Shown: in pieces, positions 1-7,045 of the stretch | Layout: each line of letters opens with the position of its first letter | Numbering within the stretch: the stretch's first letter is position 1 | NCBI RefSeq assembly: GCF_001699815.1 | Contig: NZ_MCGB01000082.1 | Location: forward strand, 1-39,095 | From: Ralstonia pickettii | Lineage (GTDB): Bacteria; Pseudomonadota; Gammaproteobacteria; Burkholderiales; Burkholderiaceae | Direction of reading: 5' to 3' | Length of the DNA stretch: 39,095 bases | Program-made: the position numbers and the translations under genes | The notes under the pieces: model-generated | Seen by the model: only the letters and a program-made list of their open reading frames with translations | What the model was told of the DNA's origin: nothing | The model's database searches: none

Positions 1-570
1 AGCGCCGCGCTGGCCTTCGTCAACACGCTGCTGGCGACCGCCGCTGCCGTGCTGTCGTGGAGCTTCGGCGAGTGGTTCGGCAAGAGCAAGCCTTCGATGC
101 TGGGTGCCGCATCGGGTGCCGTGGCTGGCCTGGTGGCCATCACCCCGGCCGCCGGCTTTGTCGGCCCGATGGGTTCGATCGCGCTCGGCATCATCGCCGG
201 CCTGCTGTGCCTGTGGGGCGTGAATGGCCTCAAGCGCATGCTGGGCATGGACGACACGCTGGACGTGTTCGGTGTGCACGGCGTGGGCGGTATCCTCGGC
301 GCGCTGCTGACCGGCGTCTTCGCGGCGCCGAGCCTGGGCGGCACCGGCATCTACGACTATGTCGCCAACAAGGTAGCCGACGATTACTCGATCGGCGGCC
401 AGCTGTGGATCCAGTTCCAGGGCGTGGCGACCACGGTCATCTGGTCTGCAGTGGTGGCGTTCATTTCGTACAAGATCGTCGATGCCATTGTTGGCCTGCG
501 CGTGCCGGAAGAAGAGGAGCGCGAGGGCCTGGACATCACGTCCCACGGCGAAACTGCCTACGAAGACTGA
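1..570 (+). CDS. amtB: Ammonium transporter AmtB, C-terminal part (cut by window start)
   Basis: Inner-membrane channel for ammonium/ammonia uptake. The reading frame is open from base 1, so the N-terminal half lies outside the window; the 189 residues here are the last membrane helices and the cytoplasmic tail. The DVFGVHGVGGILGALLTG segment carries the second histidine of the conserved pore twin-His pair (His318 of E. coli AmtB), and the KPSMLGAASGAVAGLVAITPAAGFV helix is characteristic of the family. The tail after the last helix is acidic (EEEEREGLD). In most proteobacteria amtB follows glnK, which would lie just outside the window. It ends at a TGA followed 24 bases later by a good terminator. 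A GTG at 49 is internal, not a start. Confidence 0.95.
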   Translation, partial: SAALAFVNTLLATAAAVLSWSFGEWFGKSKPSMLGAASGAVAGLVAITPAAGFVGPMGSIALGIIAGLLCLWGVNGLKRMLGMDDTLDVFGVHGVGGILGALLTGVFAAPSLGGTGIYDYVANKVADDYSIGGQLWIQFQGVATTVIWSAVVAFISYKIVDAIVGLRVPEEEEREGLDITSHGETAYED

Positions 571-593
571 TCGTCTGCGTCATCCCGCAAAAG

Positions 594-617
594 ACCCGGC
601 CGCGCGCCGGGTTTTTT
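594..617 (+). terminator. Intrinsic terminator of amtB
   Basis: A 7-bp perfect stem (ACCCGGC / GCCGGGT) with a 5-base loop is followed directly by six T residues. It lies 24 bases after the amtB stop codon on the same strand. Confidence 0.85.
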
Positions 618-668
618 GTGTCGCCACCTGAGCCGGACGTCCTTAAGTCCGATGTAAAAAAGCTTCAA

Positions 669-697
669 TTGCCTCTCGTTATGCGGGCGCTTACATT
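669..697 (+). promoter_or_regulatory. Candidate sigma70 promoter for a small RNA
   Basis: TTGCCT (669-674) and TACATT (692-697) are separated by exactly 17 bases. Each hexamer matches 4 of 6 consensus positions. It lies after the amtB terminator and points at no open reading frame, but 58 bases downstream there is a second strong terminator. Transcription would begin near base 704. Confidence 0.45.
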
Positions 698-703
698 GCA
701 GAC

Positions 704-782
704 GTGGTTTCCTCCACCTGCAGAACGCTCCCCGTATCTGTCAGGCTATTCCCCAAGCGCGGCAGCCCCGCGCTTTTTTTTT
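704..782 (+). ncRNA. Candidate small RNA (about 79 nt) upstream of gshA
   Basis: Inferred from a promoter-like pair (669-697) and an isolated Rho-independent terminator (755-782) with no credible coding sequence between them. The predicted transcript starts with a short hairpin, GTGG-TTTCCT-CCAC, whose loop and 3' arm give a CU-rich TTTCCTCC stretch complementary to Shine-Dalgarno sequences. It continues through a C-rich single-stranded stretch and ends in the terminator hairpin. That layout is typical of trans-acting sRNAs. No known Rfam family was recognised. The rest of this 366-base gap (783-936) is the gshA leader. Confidence 0.45.
755..782 (+). terminator. Orphan intrinsic terminator (3' end of the candidate sRNA)
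   Basis: A perfect 8-bp stem (AAGCGCGG / CCGCGCTT) with a 5-base loop runs into a tract of nine T residues. The amtB transcript already has its own terminator 140 bases upstream, so this one needs a separate transcript. Confidence 0.8.
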
Positions 783-895
783 GTCCGGTTTTTTTGTGTG
801 GCCTGCTGCACTGCCGCACAGCGCCTCTTGCGAATCCTCTTTCCTGACCGCATATCGATAGCCCGCTGTCGTCTGCAAGCTATTGTCTGTTCCTC

Positions 896-901
896 TACAA
901 T
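896..901 (+). promoter_or_regulatory. Possible -10 box of the gshA promoter
   Basis: TACAAT matches five of six -10 consensus positions, 36 bases before the gshA ATG. No convincing -35 box is seen 16-18 bases upstream, so this is only a weak promoter call. Confidence 0.3.
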
Positions 902-936
902 TGGAGTGGGCGATAAATAACATCAATAGGAAGGGT

Positions 937-2232
937 ATGGTTCCGCACTTGATCACCGCGCTGAACGGGCCGCTGCTTGAGCTCGAGCAGAAGATTCTTG
1001 ACGCCACGCCCGCCATCGAACGCTGGTTCCGCCTGGAATGGCAGGAACACACGCCGCCGTTCTACTGTTCCGTCGATTTGCGCAACGCCGGCTTCAAGCT
1101 GGCGCCGGTCGACACGAACCTGTTCCCGGGCGGCTTCAACAACCTCGCGCCCGAGATGCTGCCGCTGGCTGTGCAAGCCGCCATGGCCGCCATCGAAAAA
1201 ATCTGCCCCGACGCCAAGAACCTCCTGCTGATCCCCGAGCGCCACACGCGCAACATGTTCTATCTGCAGAACGTGGCGCGCCTGTCGCAGATCATGCGCC
1301 AAGCGGGGCTGAATGTGCGTCTCGGCTCGCTCTCCGAAGACATCACCGAGCCGACCTCGATCGATCTGCCCGATGGACAGCGCCTAGTGGTCGAACCGAT
1401 TAAGCGCATCGGTACCAAGGGCCGTCGCTTGGGCATGGAAGACTTCGATCCGTGCTCGATCCTGCTGAACAACGATCTGTCAGCCGGCGTGCCGCCCATC
1501 CTCGAGAACATCAACGAGCAATATCTGCTGCCGCCACTCCATGCCGGCTGGTCGCAGCGCCGCAAGACCAACCACTTTGCCGCCTACGATGAAGTGGCCA
1601 AGAAGTTCGCCAAGCTGATCGACATCGACCCGTGGATGGTCAACCCGTACTTCACCAAATGCAGCGGACTGGACTTCCATGAGCGCGCCGGCGAGGAGGA
1701 ACTCGCCCACGCGGTCGAGACGGTGCTGAAGAAAACCGCCAAGAAGTACAAGGAATACGGCGTGACCGAGACCCCCTACGTGGTGGTCAAGGCCGACGCC
1801 GGCACCTATGGCATGGGTGTGATGACCGTGCGCGATCCTTCCGAGGTCAAGGGCCTCAACCGGAAGGAGCGCAACAAGATGAGCGTGGTCAAGGAGGGCC
1901 TGGAGGTCTCCGAAGTGATCGTGCAGGAAGGCGTGCACACCTTCGAGAAGATCAACGAAGCCGTGGCCGAGCCCGTCGTCTACATGATCGACCGCTATGT
2001 GGTGGGCGGTTTCTACCGGGTTCACACGGGCCGCGGCGTTGACGAGAATCTCAATGCGCCGGGCATGCATTTCGTGCCGCTGCCGTTTGCGTCGAATTCG
2101 CTGCCGGACAGCCATGCCAAGCCGGGCGCCGGTGAGCCGAACCGCTTCTATATGTACGGCGTCGTGGCGCGCTTGGCGCTGTTGGCTGCATCGCTCGAGC
2201 TTGAGAAGACCGACCCGAACCCGCTGATCTGA
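937..2232 (+). CDS. gshA: Glutamate-cysteine ligase, proteobacterial (T. ferrooxidans-type) family
   Basis: Catalyses the first, ATP-dependent step of glutathione synthesis, joining glutamate and cysteine to gamma-glutamylcysteine in the cytoplasm. At 431 aa it belongs to the shorter GshA class found in beta-proteobacteria and acidithiobacilli, not the 518-aa E. coli type. Recognisable blocks are the N-terminal VDLRNAGFKLAPVDTNLFPGGFNN, the LLIPERHTRNMFYLQNVARL segment, the VVVKADAGTYGMGVM segment (ATP-grasp-like) and VVYMIDRYVVGGFYRVH. The frame stays open upstream to a TTG at 883, but the ATG at 937 has an AGGAAGG ribosome-binding site directly before it and begins with the family-typical MVPHLITALNGPLLELE. 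The next enzyme of the pathway, gshB, starts 32 bases downstream and is probably in the same operon. Confidence 0.93.
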   Translation: MVPHLITALNGPLLELEQKILDATPAIERWFRLEWQEHTPPFYCSVDLRNAGFKLAPVDTNLFPGGFNNLAPEMLPLAVQAAMAAIEKICPDAKNLLLIPERHTRNMFYLQNVARLSQIMRQAGLNVRLGSLSEDITEPTSIDLPDGQRLVVEPIKRIGTKGRRLGMEDFDPCSILLNNDLSAGVPPILENINEQYLLPPLHAGWSQRRKTNHFAAYDEVAKKFAKLIDIDPWMVNPYFTKCSGLDFHERAGEEELAHAVETVLKKTAKKYKEYGVTETPYVVVKADAGTYGMGVMTVRDPSEVKGLNRKERNKMSVVKEGLEVSEVIVQEGVHTFEKINEAVAEPVVYMIDRYVVGGFYRVHTGRGVDENLNAPGMHFVPLPFASNSLPDSHAKPGAGEPNRFYMYGVVARLALLAASLELEKTDPNPLI

Positions 2233-2264
2233 TCGGCCGTATCCCCGCTGCAGAAGGAACCGCC

Positions 2265-3236
2265 ATGCGCATCCTGTTCATCGTCGATCCGCTGTCGACG
2301 TTCAAGACCTACAAGGATTCCACCTTCGCGATGATGCGCGAGGCGGCGGCGCGCGGCTATGCCATCTACACGTGCCTGCAGTCGCAGCTCACGTTGGCGA
2401 ACAACGTGGTCGAAACCGTTGCCACGCCTATCGCACTGACCGGCGATGAGGACGACTGGTATCGCGCCGGCGATGCTCGCCTGCTCCCGCTCACCGGCTT
2501 TGACGCCGTGCTGATGCGCAAGGACCCCCCATTCGACATGGAATACGTCACCAGCACGTGGCTGCTGGAGATTGCCGAGCGGCAGGGCGCGCGCGTGTTC
2601 AACAAGCCGCAGGCGATTCGTGACCATTCGGAGAAGCTCGCCATCGCGCAGTTCCGCGAGTTCACCGTGCCGACCATCGTGTCCCGCGATGCCAAGCGTC
2701 TGCGCGAATTCCACGCCGAGCAGGGCGACGTCATCTTCAAGCCGCTCGACGGCATGGGCGGTGCGGGCATCTTCCGCGTGGGACCGGATGGCCTGAACCT
2801 CGGGGCGGTGATCGAATCGCTTACCGACAACGGCGCGCGCACGATCATGGCTCAGCAGTACATTCCGGCGATCCGTGAGGGCGACAAACGCATTCTCCTG
2901 ATCGGCGGGTCGCCGGTGCCGCATTCGCTGGCGCGGGTGCCGATGGCGGGCGAGGTACGTGGCAATCTGGCGGCTGGCGGTACGGGCAGGGCCCAGCCGC
3001 TGTCTGAGCGCGATCAGGTGATCGCACACGCACTTGCGCCCGTGCTGTGGCAACGCGGTCTGCTGCTCGTCGGCCTCGACGTCATTGGGGATTACCTCAC
3101 CGAGGTGAACGTCACCAGCCCGACGTGTTTCCAGGAAATCACGCAGCAGACGGGCTTCAATGTGGCCGGAATGTTCATCGACGCGCTGGAGCGCGCCGCA
3201 GGCAAGAGCAGCGGATTGGGCCGCAAGCCCGCCTGA
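2265..3236 (+). CDS. gshB: Glutathione synthetase
   Basis: Second step of glutathione synthesis: adds glycine to gamma-glutamylcysteine with ATP hydrolysis. It is 323 aa, close to the usual 315-320. It is an ATP-grasp enzyme. The N-terminal substrate domain includes MRKDPPFDMEYV (84-95), the ATP-grasp core starts with FKPLDGMGGAGIF (158-170, glycine-rich loop), and the C-terminal VGLDVIGDYLTEVNVTSPTCFQEI supplies the Mg-binding Glu and Asn. An AAGGA ribosome-binding site precedes the ATG by six bases. It follows gshA at 32 bases on the same strand. Confidence 0.96.
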   Translation: MRILFIVDPLSTFKTYKDSTFAMMREAAARGYAIYTCLQSQLTLANNVVETVATPIALTGDEDDWYRAGDARLLPLTGFDAVLMRKDPPFDMEYVTSTWLLEIAERQGARVFNKPQAIRDHSEKLAIAQFREFTVPTIVSRDAKRLREFHAEQGDVIFKPLDGMGGAGIFRVGPDGLNLGAVIESLTDNGARTIMAQQYIPAIREGDKRILLIGGSPVPHSLARVPMAGEVRGNLAAGGTGRAQPLSERDQVIAHALAPVLWQRGLLLVGLDVIGDYLTEVNVTSPTCFQEITQQTGFNVAGMFIDALERAAGKSSGLGRKPA

Positions 3237-3355
3237 TTGGGCGGCATGGCCCCTCCGCCGAGGGTCCTCCACAAGGGGGAAGTCTGGAACACGGCTGCAC
3301 AATTGCGCCAAATGGCCCTGATACAATCGGCGTTACACCGATTCGCTTTTCAATC

Positions 3356-3811
3356 ATGGCAGGGATTCTGATCATCGCTCATGCGCCGCTGGCCAGCGCA
3401 CTGCGCGATTGCGCTGCACACGTCTATTGCGGACAGCCTGAAGGGCTGGGCGCAATCGATGTCCTGCCCGATGCCGAGCCGGCTGCCGTGCTGGCCCAGG
3501 CGCGCGACAAGCTCGCCGAACTCATTGAAGCCAACGGCGCGCTGGTGCTGACCGACATCTTCGGGGCCACGCCCGCCAATATCGCCTCGCGCCTGGCTGA
3601 TCCGGGCCGCGTGCGCGTGCTGGCCGGCGTGAACCTGCCGATGCTCGTGCGCGCCATCTGCTATCGCTCCGAAAAACTCGAACAACTTGCCGCCAAGGCC
3701 CTGGCCGGCGGCGCGCAAGGCGTACTGCAGGTCGGCTCGACAGCCGTTCAGAACCAGGTTGCCAACCATCCGGACAAATATGCTGCAGAGGGATATCACC
3801 ATCATCAATAA
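3356..3811 (+). CDS. PTS EIIA component, mannose/fructose (Man) family
   Basis: A cytoplasmic phosphocarrier of 151 aa that takes phosphate from HPr~P. The fold is recognisable from MAGILIIAHAPLASAL, where His9 corresponds to the phosphorylated His10 of E. coli ManX, and from TDIFGATPANIASRL and VLAGVNLPMLVRAICYR. It is a stand-alone EIIA domain, with no EIIB, EIIC or EIID in the window, so a regulatory job is more likely than sugar transport. That is how similar sets in Ralstonia/Cupriavidus are viewed (inference). The ATG at 3356 was chosen because the family begins with this strand; the frame is open further upstream. Its 3' end overlaps the start of ptsH by 32 bases in another frame, which indicates tight translational coupling. 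Confidence 0.92.
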   Translation: MAGILIIAHAPLASALRDCAAHVYCGQPEGLGAIDVLPDAEPAAVLAQARDKLAELIEANGALVLTDIFGATPANIASRLADPGRVRVLAGVNLPMLVRAICYRSEKLEQLAAKALAGGAQGVLQVGSTAVQNQVANHPDKYAAEGYHHHQ

Positions 3812-4049
3812 GCTCGGGCTGCATGCGCGCGCCTCGGCCAAACTCACGCAGCTCGCCAGCAAGTTCGATAGCCAGATCAAGATGTCGCGCAACGGTCGTC
3901 AGGTCGACGCCAAGAGCATCATGGGCGTGATGATGCTGGCTGCGGGCATTGGCTCCACCGTCACGCTGGAGATCGACGGCCCGGACGAGCACGACGCCAT
4001 GGATGGTCTCGTCGCGCTCATCAACGATCGCTTTGGCGAAGGCGAATAA
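3780..4049 (+). CDS. ptsH: Phosphocarrier protein HPr
   Basis: Transfers phosphate from enzyme I to EIIA proteins. It is 89 aa, the normal HPr length. His15 lies in the LGLHARAS active-site motif and Ser46 in KSIMGVMMLAA, at the exact positions known from other HPr proteins; Ser46 is the site used by HPr kinase in organisms that have it. The ATG at 3780 lies inside the end of the EIIA gene (32-base overlap), so there is no free leader. ptsI follows after 45 bases. Confidence 0.95.
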   Translation: MLQRDITIINKLGLHARASAKLTQLASKFDSQIKMSRNGRQVDAKSIMGVMMLAAGIGSTVTLEIDGPDEHDAMDGLVALINDRFGEGE

Positions 4050-4094
4050 AGCGCCCGCCGCACTCCACTTCAACGCCCGCTCCGGCCAGCGTCT

Positions 4095-5846
4095 ATGCCT
4101 TTTACCCTTCACGGTATTCCGGTCTCGCGCGGCATCTCCATCGGCCGCGCCCACATGCTGGCGCGCGCGGCGCTCGATGTGTCGCACTACCTGGTCGACG
4201 AAGACAAGCTTGACGCTGAGGTCGAGCGCTTGCGCAGTGCCCGCGCCACCGTACGCTCCGAACTGGCCGCACTCAAGCGCGACCTCCCGAGCGATGTGCC
4301 CGAAGAGATGGGTGCCTTCCTCGATGTGCACGCGATGATTTTGGATGACGCGTTGCTCTCGCAGGTACCCGAGACGCTGATTCGCCAGCGGCGCTACAAC
4401 GCAGAGTGGGCGCTCACAACGCAGCTTGAAGAGCTTATCCGCCAGTTCGGTGAAATCGAAGACGAATACCTGCGCGAGCGCAAGGCCGACATCGAGCAGG
4501 TGGTTGAACGCATTCTGAAGGTACTGGCCGGCGCGCCGGCCTTGGCGCCGGCACCGGTGGCCGTTGGCTGCGATCCGGATGCCGGCATGATCGTCGTCGC
4601 ACACGATATTGCGCCGGCCGACATGCTGCAGTTCCGCGGCCAGACCTTCGCCGGCTTCGTGACCGACCTGGGCGGCCGCACCTCGCACACCGCCATCGTG
4701 GCGCGTAGCCTCGACATTCCGGCGGCGGTAGGTGTGCATAACGCGAGTACGCTGATTCGGCAGGATGACATCGTCGTCATTGACGGCGACAACGGCATCG
4801 TCATTGTCGATCCGAGCACGTCCATCCTTGAGGAATACCGCCACCGCCGCAGCGAAGGCGAGCTGCAGAAGAAGCGTCTCGAACGTCTGCGTCATACGCC
4901 TACCGTTACACTCGACGGTACGCAAATCGAACTGCAGGCGAACATCGAAATGCCCGAAGATGCGGCTGCCGCTGTCAAAGCCGGCGCCGTGGGCGTGGGC
5001 CTGTTCCGCTCCGAATTCCTCTTCATGAACCGTCGTGGCGCGCTACCTGACGAGGAAGAACAGTTCCGCGCGTACCGTACCGCCGTTGAATCGATGATGG
5101 GCCTGCCCGTCACCATCCGCACCATCGACATCGGTGCCGACAAGCCGCTGGACATCCGCGACGACGTGTTCGAGACCGCGCCCAATCCGGCGCTGGGTTT
5201 GCGGGCGATCCGCTGGTCGCTGTCAGAGCCGGCGATGTTCCTGACGCAGTTGCGCGCGCTGCTGCGGGCGTCGGCATTTGGGCCGATCAAGATTCTCGTG
5301 CCGATGTTGGCGCACGCCCGCGAAATCGACCAGACCCTGGAATTGCTGGCGCGCGCCAAGGCTTCGCTCGACGCCGACGGCCTGGCCTATGATCCGGGCA
5401 TCAAGGTCGGTGCCATGATCGAGATACCGGCCGCCGTGCTGATCCTGCCAGTGTTCCTGCGCCGCATGGATTTTCTCTCGATCGGCACGAACGACCTGAT
5501 CCAGTACACGCTCGCCATCGATCGCGCCGACAACGCCGTCGCGCATCTGTACGACCCGCTGCATCCAGCGGTGCTGCAATTGATCGCGCGCACCATCCGC
5601 GAAGCGCATCAGGCGGGCAAGCCCGTTTCCGTGTGCGGCGAGATGGCGGGCGACGCTTCCATGACGCGCCTGCTGCTCGGCATGGGCCTCACCGAATTCT
5701 CGATGCATCCGTCGCAGTTGCTGAGTGTCAAGCAGCAGATCCTGCGCTCGGACCGCCCGCGCTTGATGCGCGAGGCCGACCGCCTGCTGCACGCCTGCGA
5801 GCCGGCCGAAATCGAAGAGGCGCTCGGCGCGCTGGCGCGGGCTTGA
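4095..5846 (+). CDS. ptsI: PTS enzyme I (phosphoenolpyruvate-protein phosphotransferase)
   Basis: Takes phosphate from PEP and passes it to HPr; cytoplasmic dimer. It is 583 aa, a canonical EI, without the extra N-terminal GAF domain of the nitrogen-type EI(Ntr). The active-site His198 is in GGRTSHTAIVARSLDIPAAVG. The PEP-binding barrel shows GVGLFRSEFLFMNR, TIRTIDIGADKPL, NPALGLRAIRWSL, FLSIGTNDLIQYTLAIDRAD and the catalytic cysteine in VSVCGEMAGD. With the upstream EIIA and HPr it makes a complete phosphorelay that lacks any membrane permease in this window. Confidence 0.96.
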   Translation: MPFTLHGIPVSRGISIGRAHMLARAALDVSHYLVDEDKLDAEVERLRSARATVRSELAALKRDLPSDVPEEMGAFLDVHAMILDDALLSQVPETLIRQRRYNAEWALTTQLEELIRQFGEIEDEYLRERKADIEQVVERILKVLAGAPALAPAPVAVGCDPDAGMIVVAHDIAPADMLQFRGQTFAGFVTDLGGRTSHTAIVARSLDIPAAVGVHNASTLIRQDDIVVIDGDNGIVIVDPSTSILEEYRHRRSEGELQKKRLERLRHTPTVTLDGTQIELQANIEMPEDAAAAVKAGAVGVGLFRSEFLFMNRRGALPDEEEQFRAYRTAVESMMGLPVTIRTIDIGADKPLDIRDDVFETAPNPALGLRAIRWSLSEPAMFLTQLRALLRASAFGPIKILVPMLAHAREIDQTLELLARAKASLDADGLAYDPGIKVGAMIEIPAAVLILPVFLRRMDFLSIGTNDLIQYTLAIDRADNAVAHLYDPLHPAVLQLIARTIREAHQAGKPVSVCGEMAGDASMTRLLLGMGLTEFSMHPSQLLSVKQQILRSDRPRLMREADRLLHACEPAEIEEALGALARA

Positions 5847-5999
5847 TGCGCGCATCTCAAAAGCGCCGGCTGCACCGAGTGTCGCACCGGCACATCGCCT
5901 TCCACGGGCATGACCTCGCTCTAAGTGACTGAAATTGCACGTCTTTCTCTGAAAAGACGGCCCACATGCACCTGCATGACCCTCCGCTCGAAATGGTGC

Positions 6000-6021
6000 A
6001 GAACAAGAATTGTTCTCATTT
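6000..6021. promoter_or_regulatory. Candidate Fur box in front of bfd
   Basis: An inverted repeat AGAACAA-GAA-TTGTTCT (6000-6016) continues into CATTT. Read on the minus strand it resembles the Fur operator (ATGAGAACAATTCTT compared with ATGATAATCATTATC, 10 of 15 identical). It covers the -35 box of the promoter at 6010-6038. Iron-dependent repression of a bacterioferritin-ferredoxin gene is biologically expected. Confidence 0.5.
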
Positions 6022-6038
6022 CCATTCTCTGTTATTCT
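6010..6038 (+). promoter_or_regulatory. sigma70 promoter of bfd
   Basis: TTGTTC (6010-6015) and TATTCT (6033-6038) are spaced by 17 bases, 39 bases before the bfd GTG start. The -35 element lies within the Fur-box-like repeat. Confidence 0.5.
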
Positions 6039-6076
6039 GGTTTCACAGCGCGTTCTGAGCGCTGCGGAGGAATCCC

Positions 6077-6352
6077 GTGTACGTCTGTATTTGCAACCAA
6101 GTGACCGACCGCGAAATCCATGGCGCCGCCCGTCTGGGCGTGTCGACGATGGACGAACTCGCCGAAACGCTCGGCGTGGGAACGTGCTGCGGACAATGCC
6201 GGGACTGCGCCAAGCAGGTGCTCGCCGAGGCGGTGAGCTGCATCCCCGTCGACCAGACCTTGGGCCGTGCCAGCACGCATGCCATAATCGAACGTCGCGA
6301 CGAGCCCGTCGCCAATGATCAGGCCATCGTGGCTGGTGCATTGGCTGCCTGA
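6077..6352 (+). CDS. bfd: Bacterioferritin-associated ferredoxin
   Basis: A small [2Fe-2S] protein that reduces bacterioferritin so that stored ferric iron can leave as ferrous iron. It is 91 aa. The four cluster cysteines are at the standard spacing: Cys4, Cys6 and the pair Cys38/Cys41 in GTCCGQC. The start is a GTG at 6077 with a strong GGAGG six bases upstream; the family begins MYVCICNQVTD. The C-terminal third (after about residue 65) is longer than in E. coli Bfd (64 aa) and shows no motif. It is followed by bfr 148 bases downstream, and the two act as a pair. Confidence 0.93.
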   Translation: MYVCICNQVTDREIHGAARLGVSTMDELAETLGVGTCCGQCRDCAKQVLAEAVSCIPVDQTLGRASTHAIIERRDEPVANDQAIVAGALAA

Positions 6353-6500
6353 TCTCCCGTCTTTTCCTGTCGCCGCGAATTGCCGCCCAGGCGCTGAGCC
6401 TCGGTGGCATTTGTTGCTTTCTGGTCAGGCACGGGGCTCGCCTTGAACGGACGCGTGCGTGCGTCCATCACCGCAGTTGCACTTTGCTGGAGCCCCAAGA

Positions 6501-6980
6501 ATGAAAGGCGATAAGAAGGTCATCCAATATCTGAACGCCCAGCTCAAGAACGAGCTGACCGCCATCAACCAGTATTTCCTCCACGCGCGCATGTACGGCC
6601 ACTGGGGGCTCAAGCGCATCGGGGACCACGAATACAAGGAGTCGATCGGCGAGATGAAGCATGCCGATCGCCTGATCGAGCGCATCCTGATGCTCGACGG
6701 CCTGCCCAACCTGCAGGACCTGGGCAAGATCTTCATCGGCCAGGACACGAAAGAGATCATCGAATGCGACTTGAAGCTTGAGCGCGCAGCACACGGCACC
6801 GTGGTCGAGGGCATTGCCTACTGCGAATCGGTCAAGGATTACGTCAGCCGCGAAATTCTGGTCGACATCCTGGACGACACCGAAGAGCACATCGACTGGT
6901 TGGAAACGCAGCTTGAGCTGATCGACAAGGTCGGCATTCAGAACTACCTGCAATCGCAGATGGAGCCTGAGGGCGAATAA
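6501..6980 (+). CDS. bfr: Bacterioferritin
   Basis: Subunit of the 24-mer heme-containing iron-storage shell. It is 159 aa and aligns without gaps to the E. coli protein numbering: ferroxidase ligands Glu18, Glu51, His54, Glu94 and His130 and the heme ligand Met52 are all present. The sixth ferroxidase ligand, Glu127, is a threonine here ([11 protein letters not shown]), which is reported as a finding. The ATG at 6501 has GGAG eight bases upstream and gives the canonical MKGDKKVI start; an earlier in-frame codon at 6459 has no support. It lies behind bfd, probably co-transcribed from the Fur-box promoter, and is closed by a strong terminator. Confidence 0.94.
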   Translation: MKGDKKVIQYLNAQLKNELTAINQYFLHARMYGHWGLKRIGDHEYKESIGEMKHADRLIERILMLDGLPNLQDLGKIFIGQDTKEIIECDLKLERAAHGTVVEGIAYCESVKDYVSREILVDILDDTEEHIDWLETQLELIDKVGIQNYLQSQMEPEGE

Positions 6981-6994
6981 GGCTCGTCAGCCGC

Positions 6995-7025
6995 AAAAAA
7001 GAAGGAGGCCTCGGCCTCCTTTTTT
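6995..7025. terminator. Bidirectional terminator between bfr and the moeB-like gene
   Basis: A 9-bp perfect stem (AAGGAGGCC / GGCCTCCTT, 7002-7021) is flanked by six A on the left and six T on the right. It can therefore end both the rightward bfr and the leftward moeB-like transcripts. Confidence 0.88.
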
Positions 7026-7045
7026 GTCGTGCGTGTACCGGCGCG

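Noticed and set aside
883-936. TTG start giving an 18-residue extension of GshA
   Set aside because: The ATG at 937 has the ribosome-binding site and the family-typical start; the extension overlaps the likely promoter.
3522-4925. Long minus-strand open frames opposite ptsH and ptsI, and similar ones opposite coxA and coxC
   Set aside because: They are high-GC antisense shadows without recognisable domains or ribosome-binding sites.
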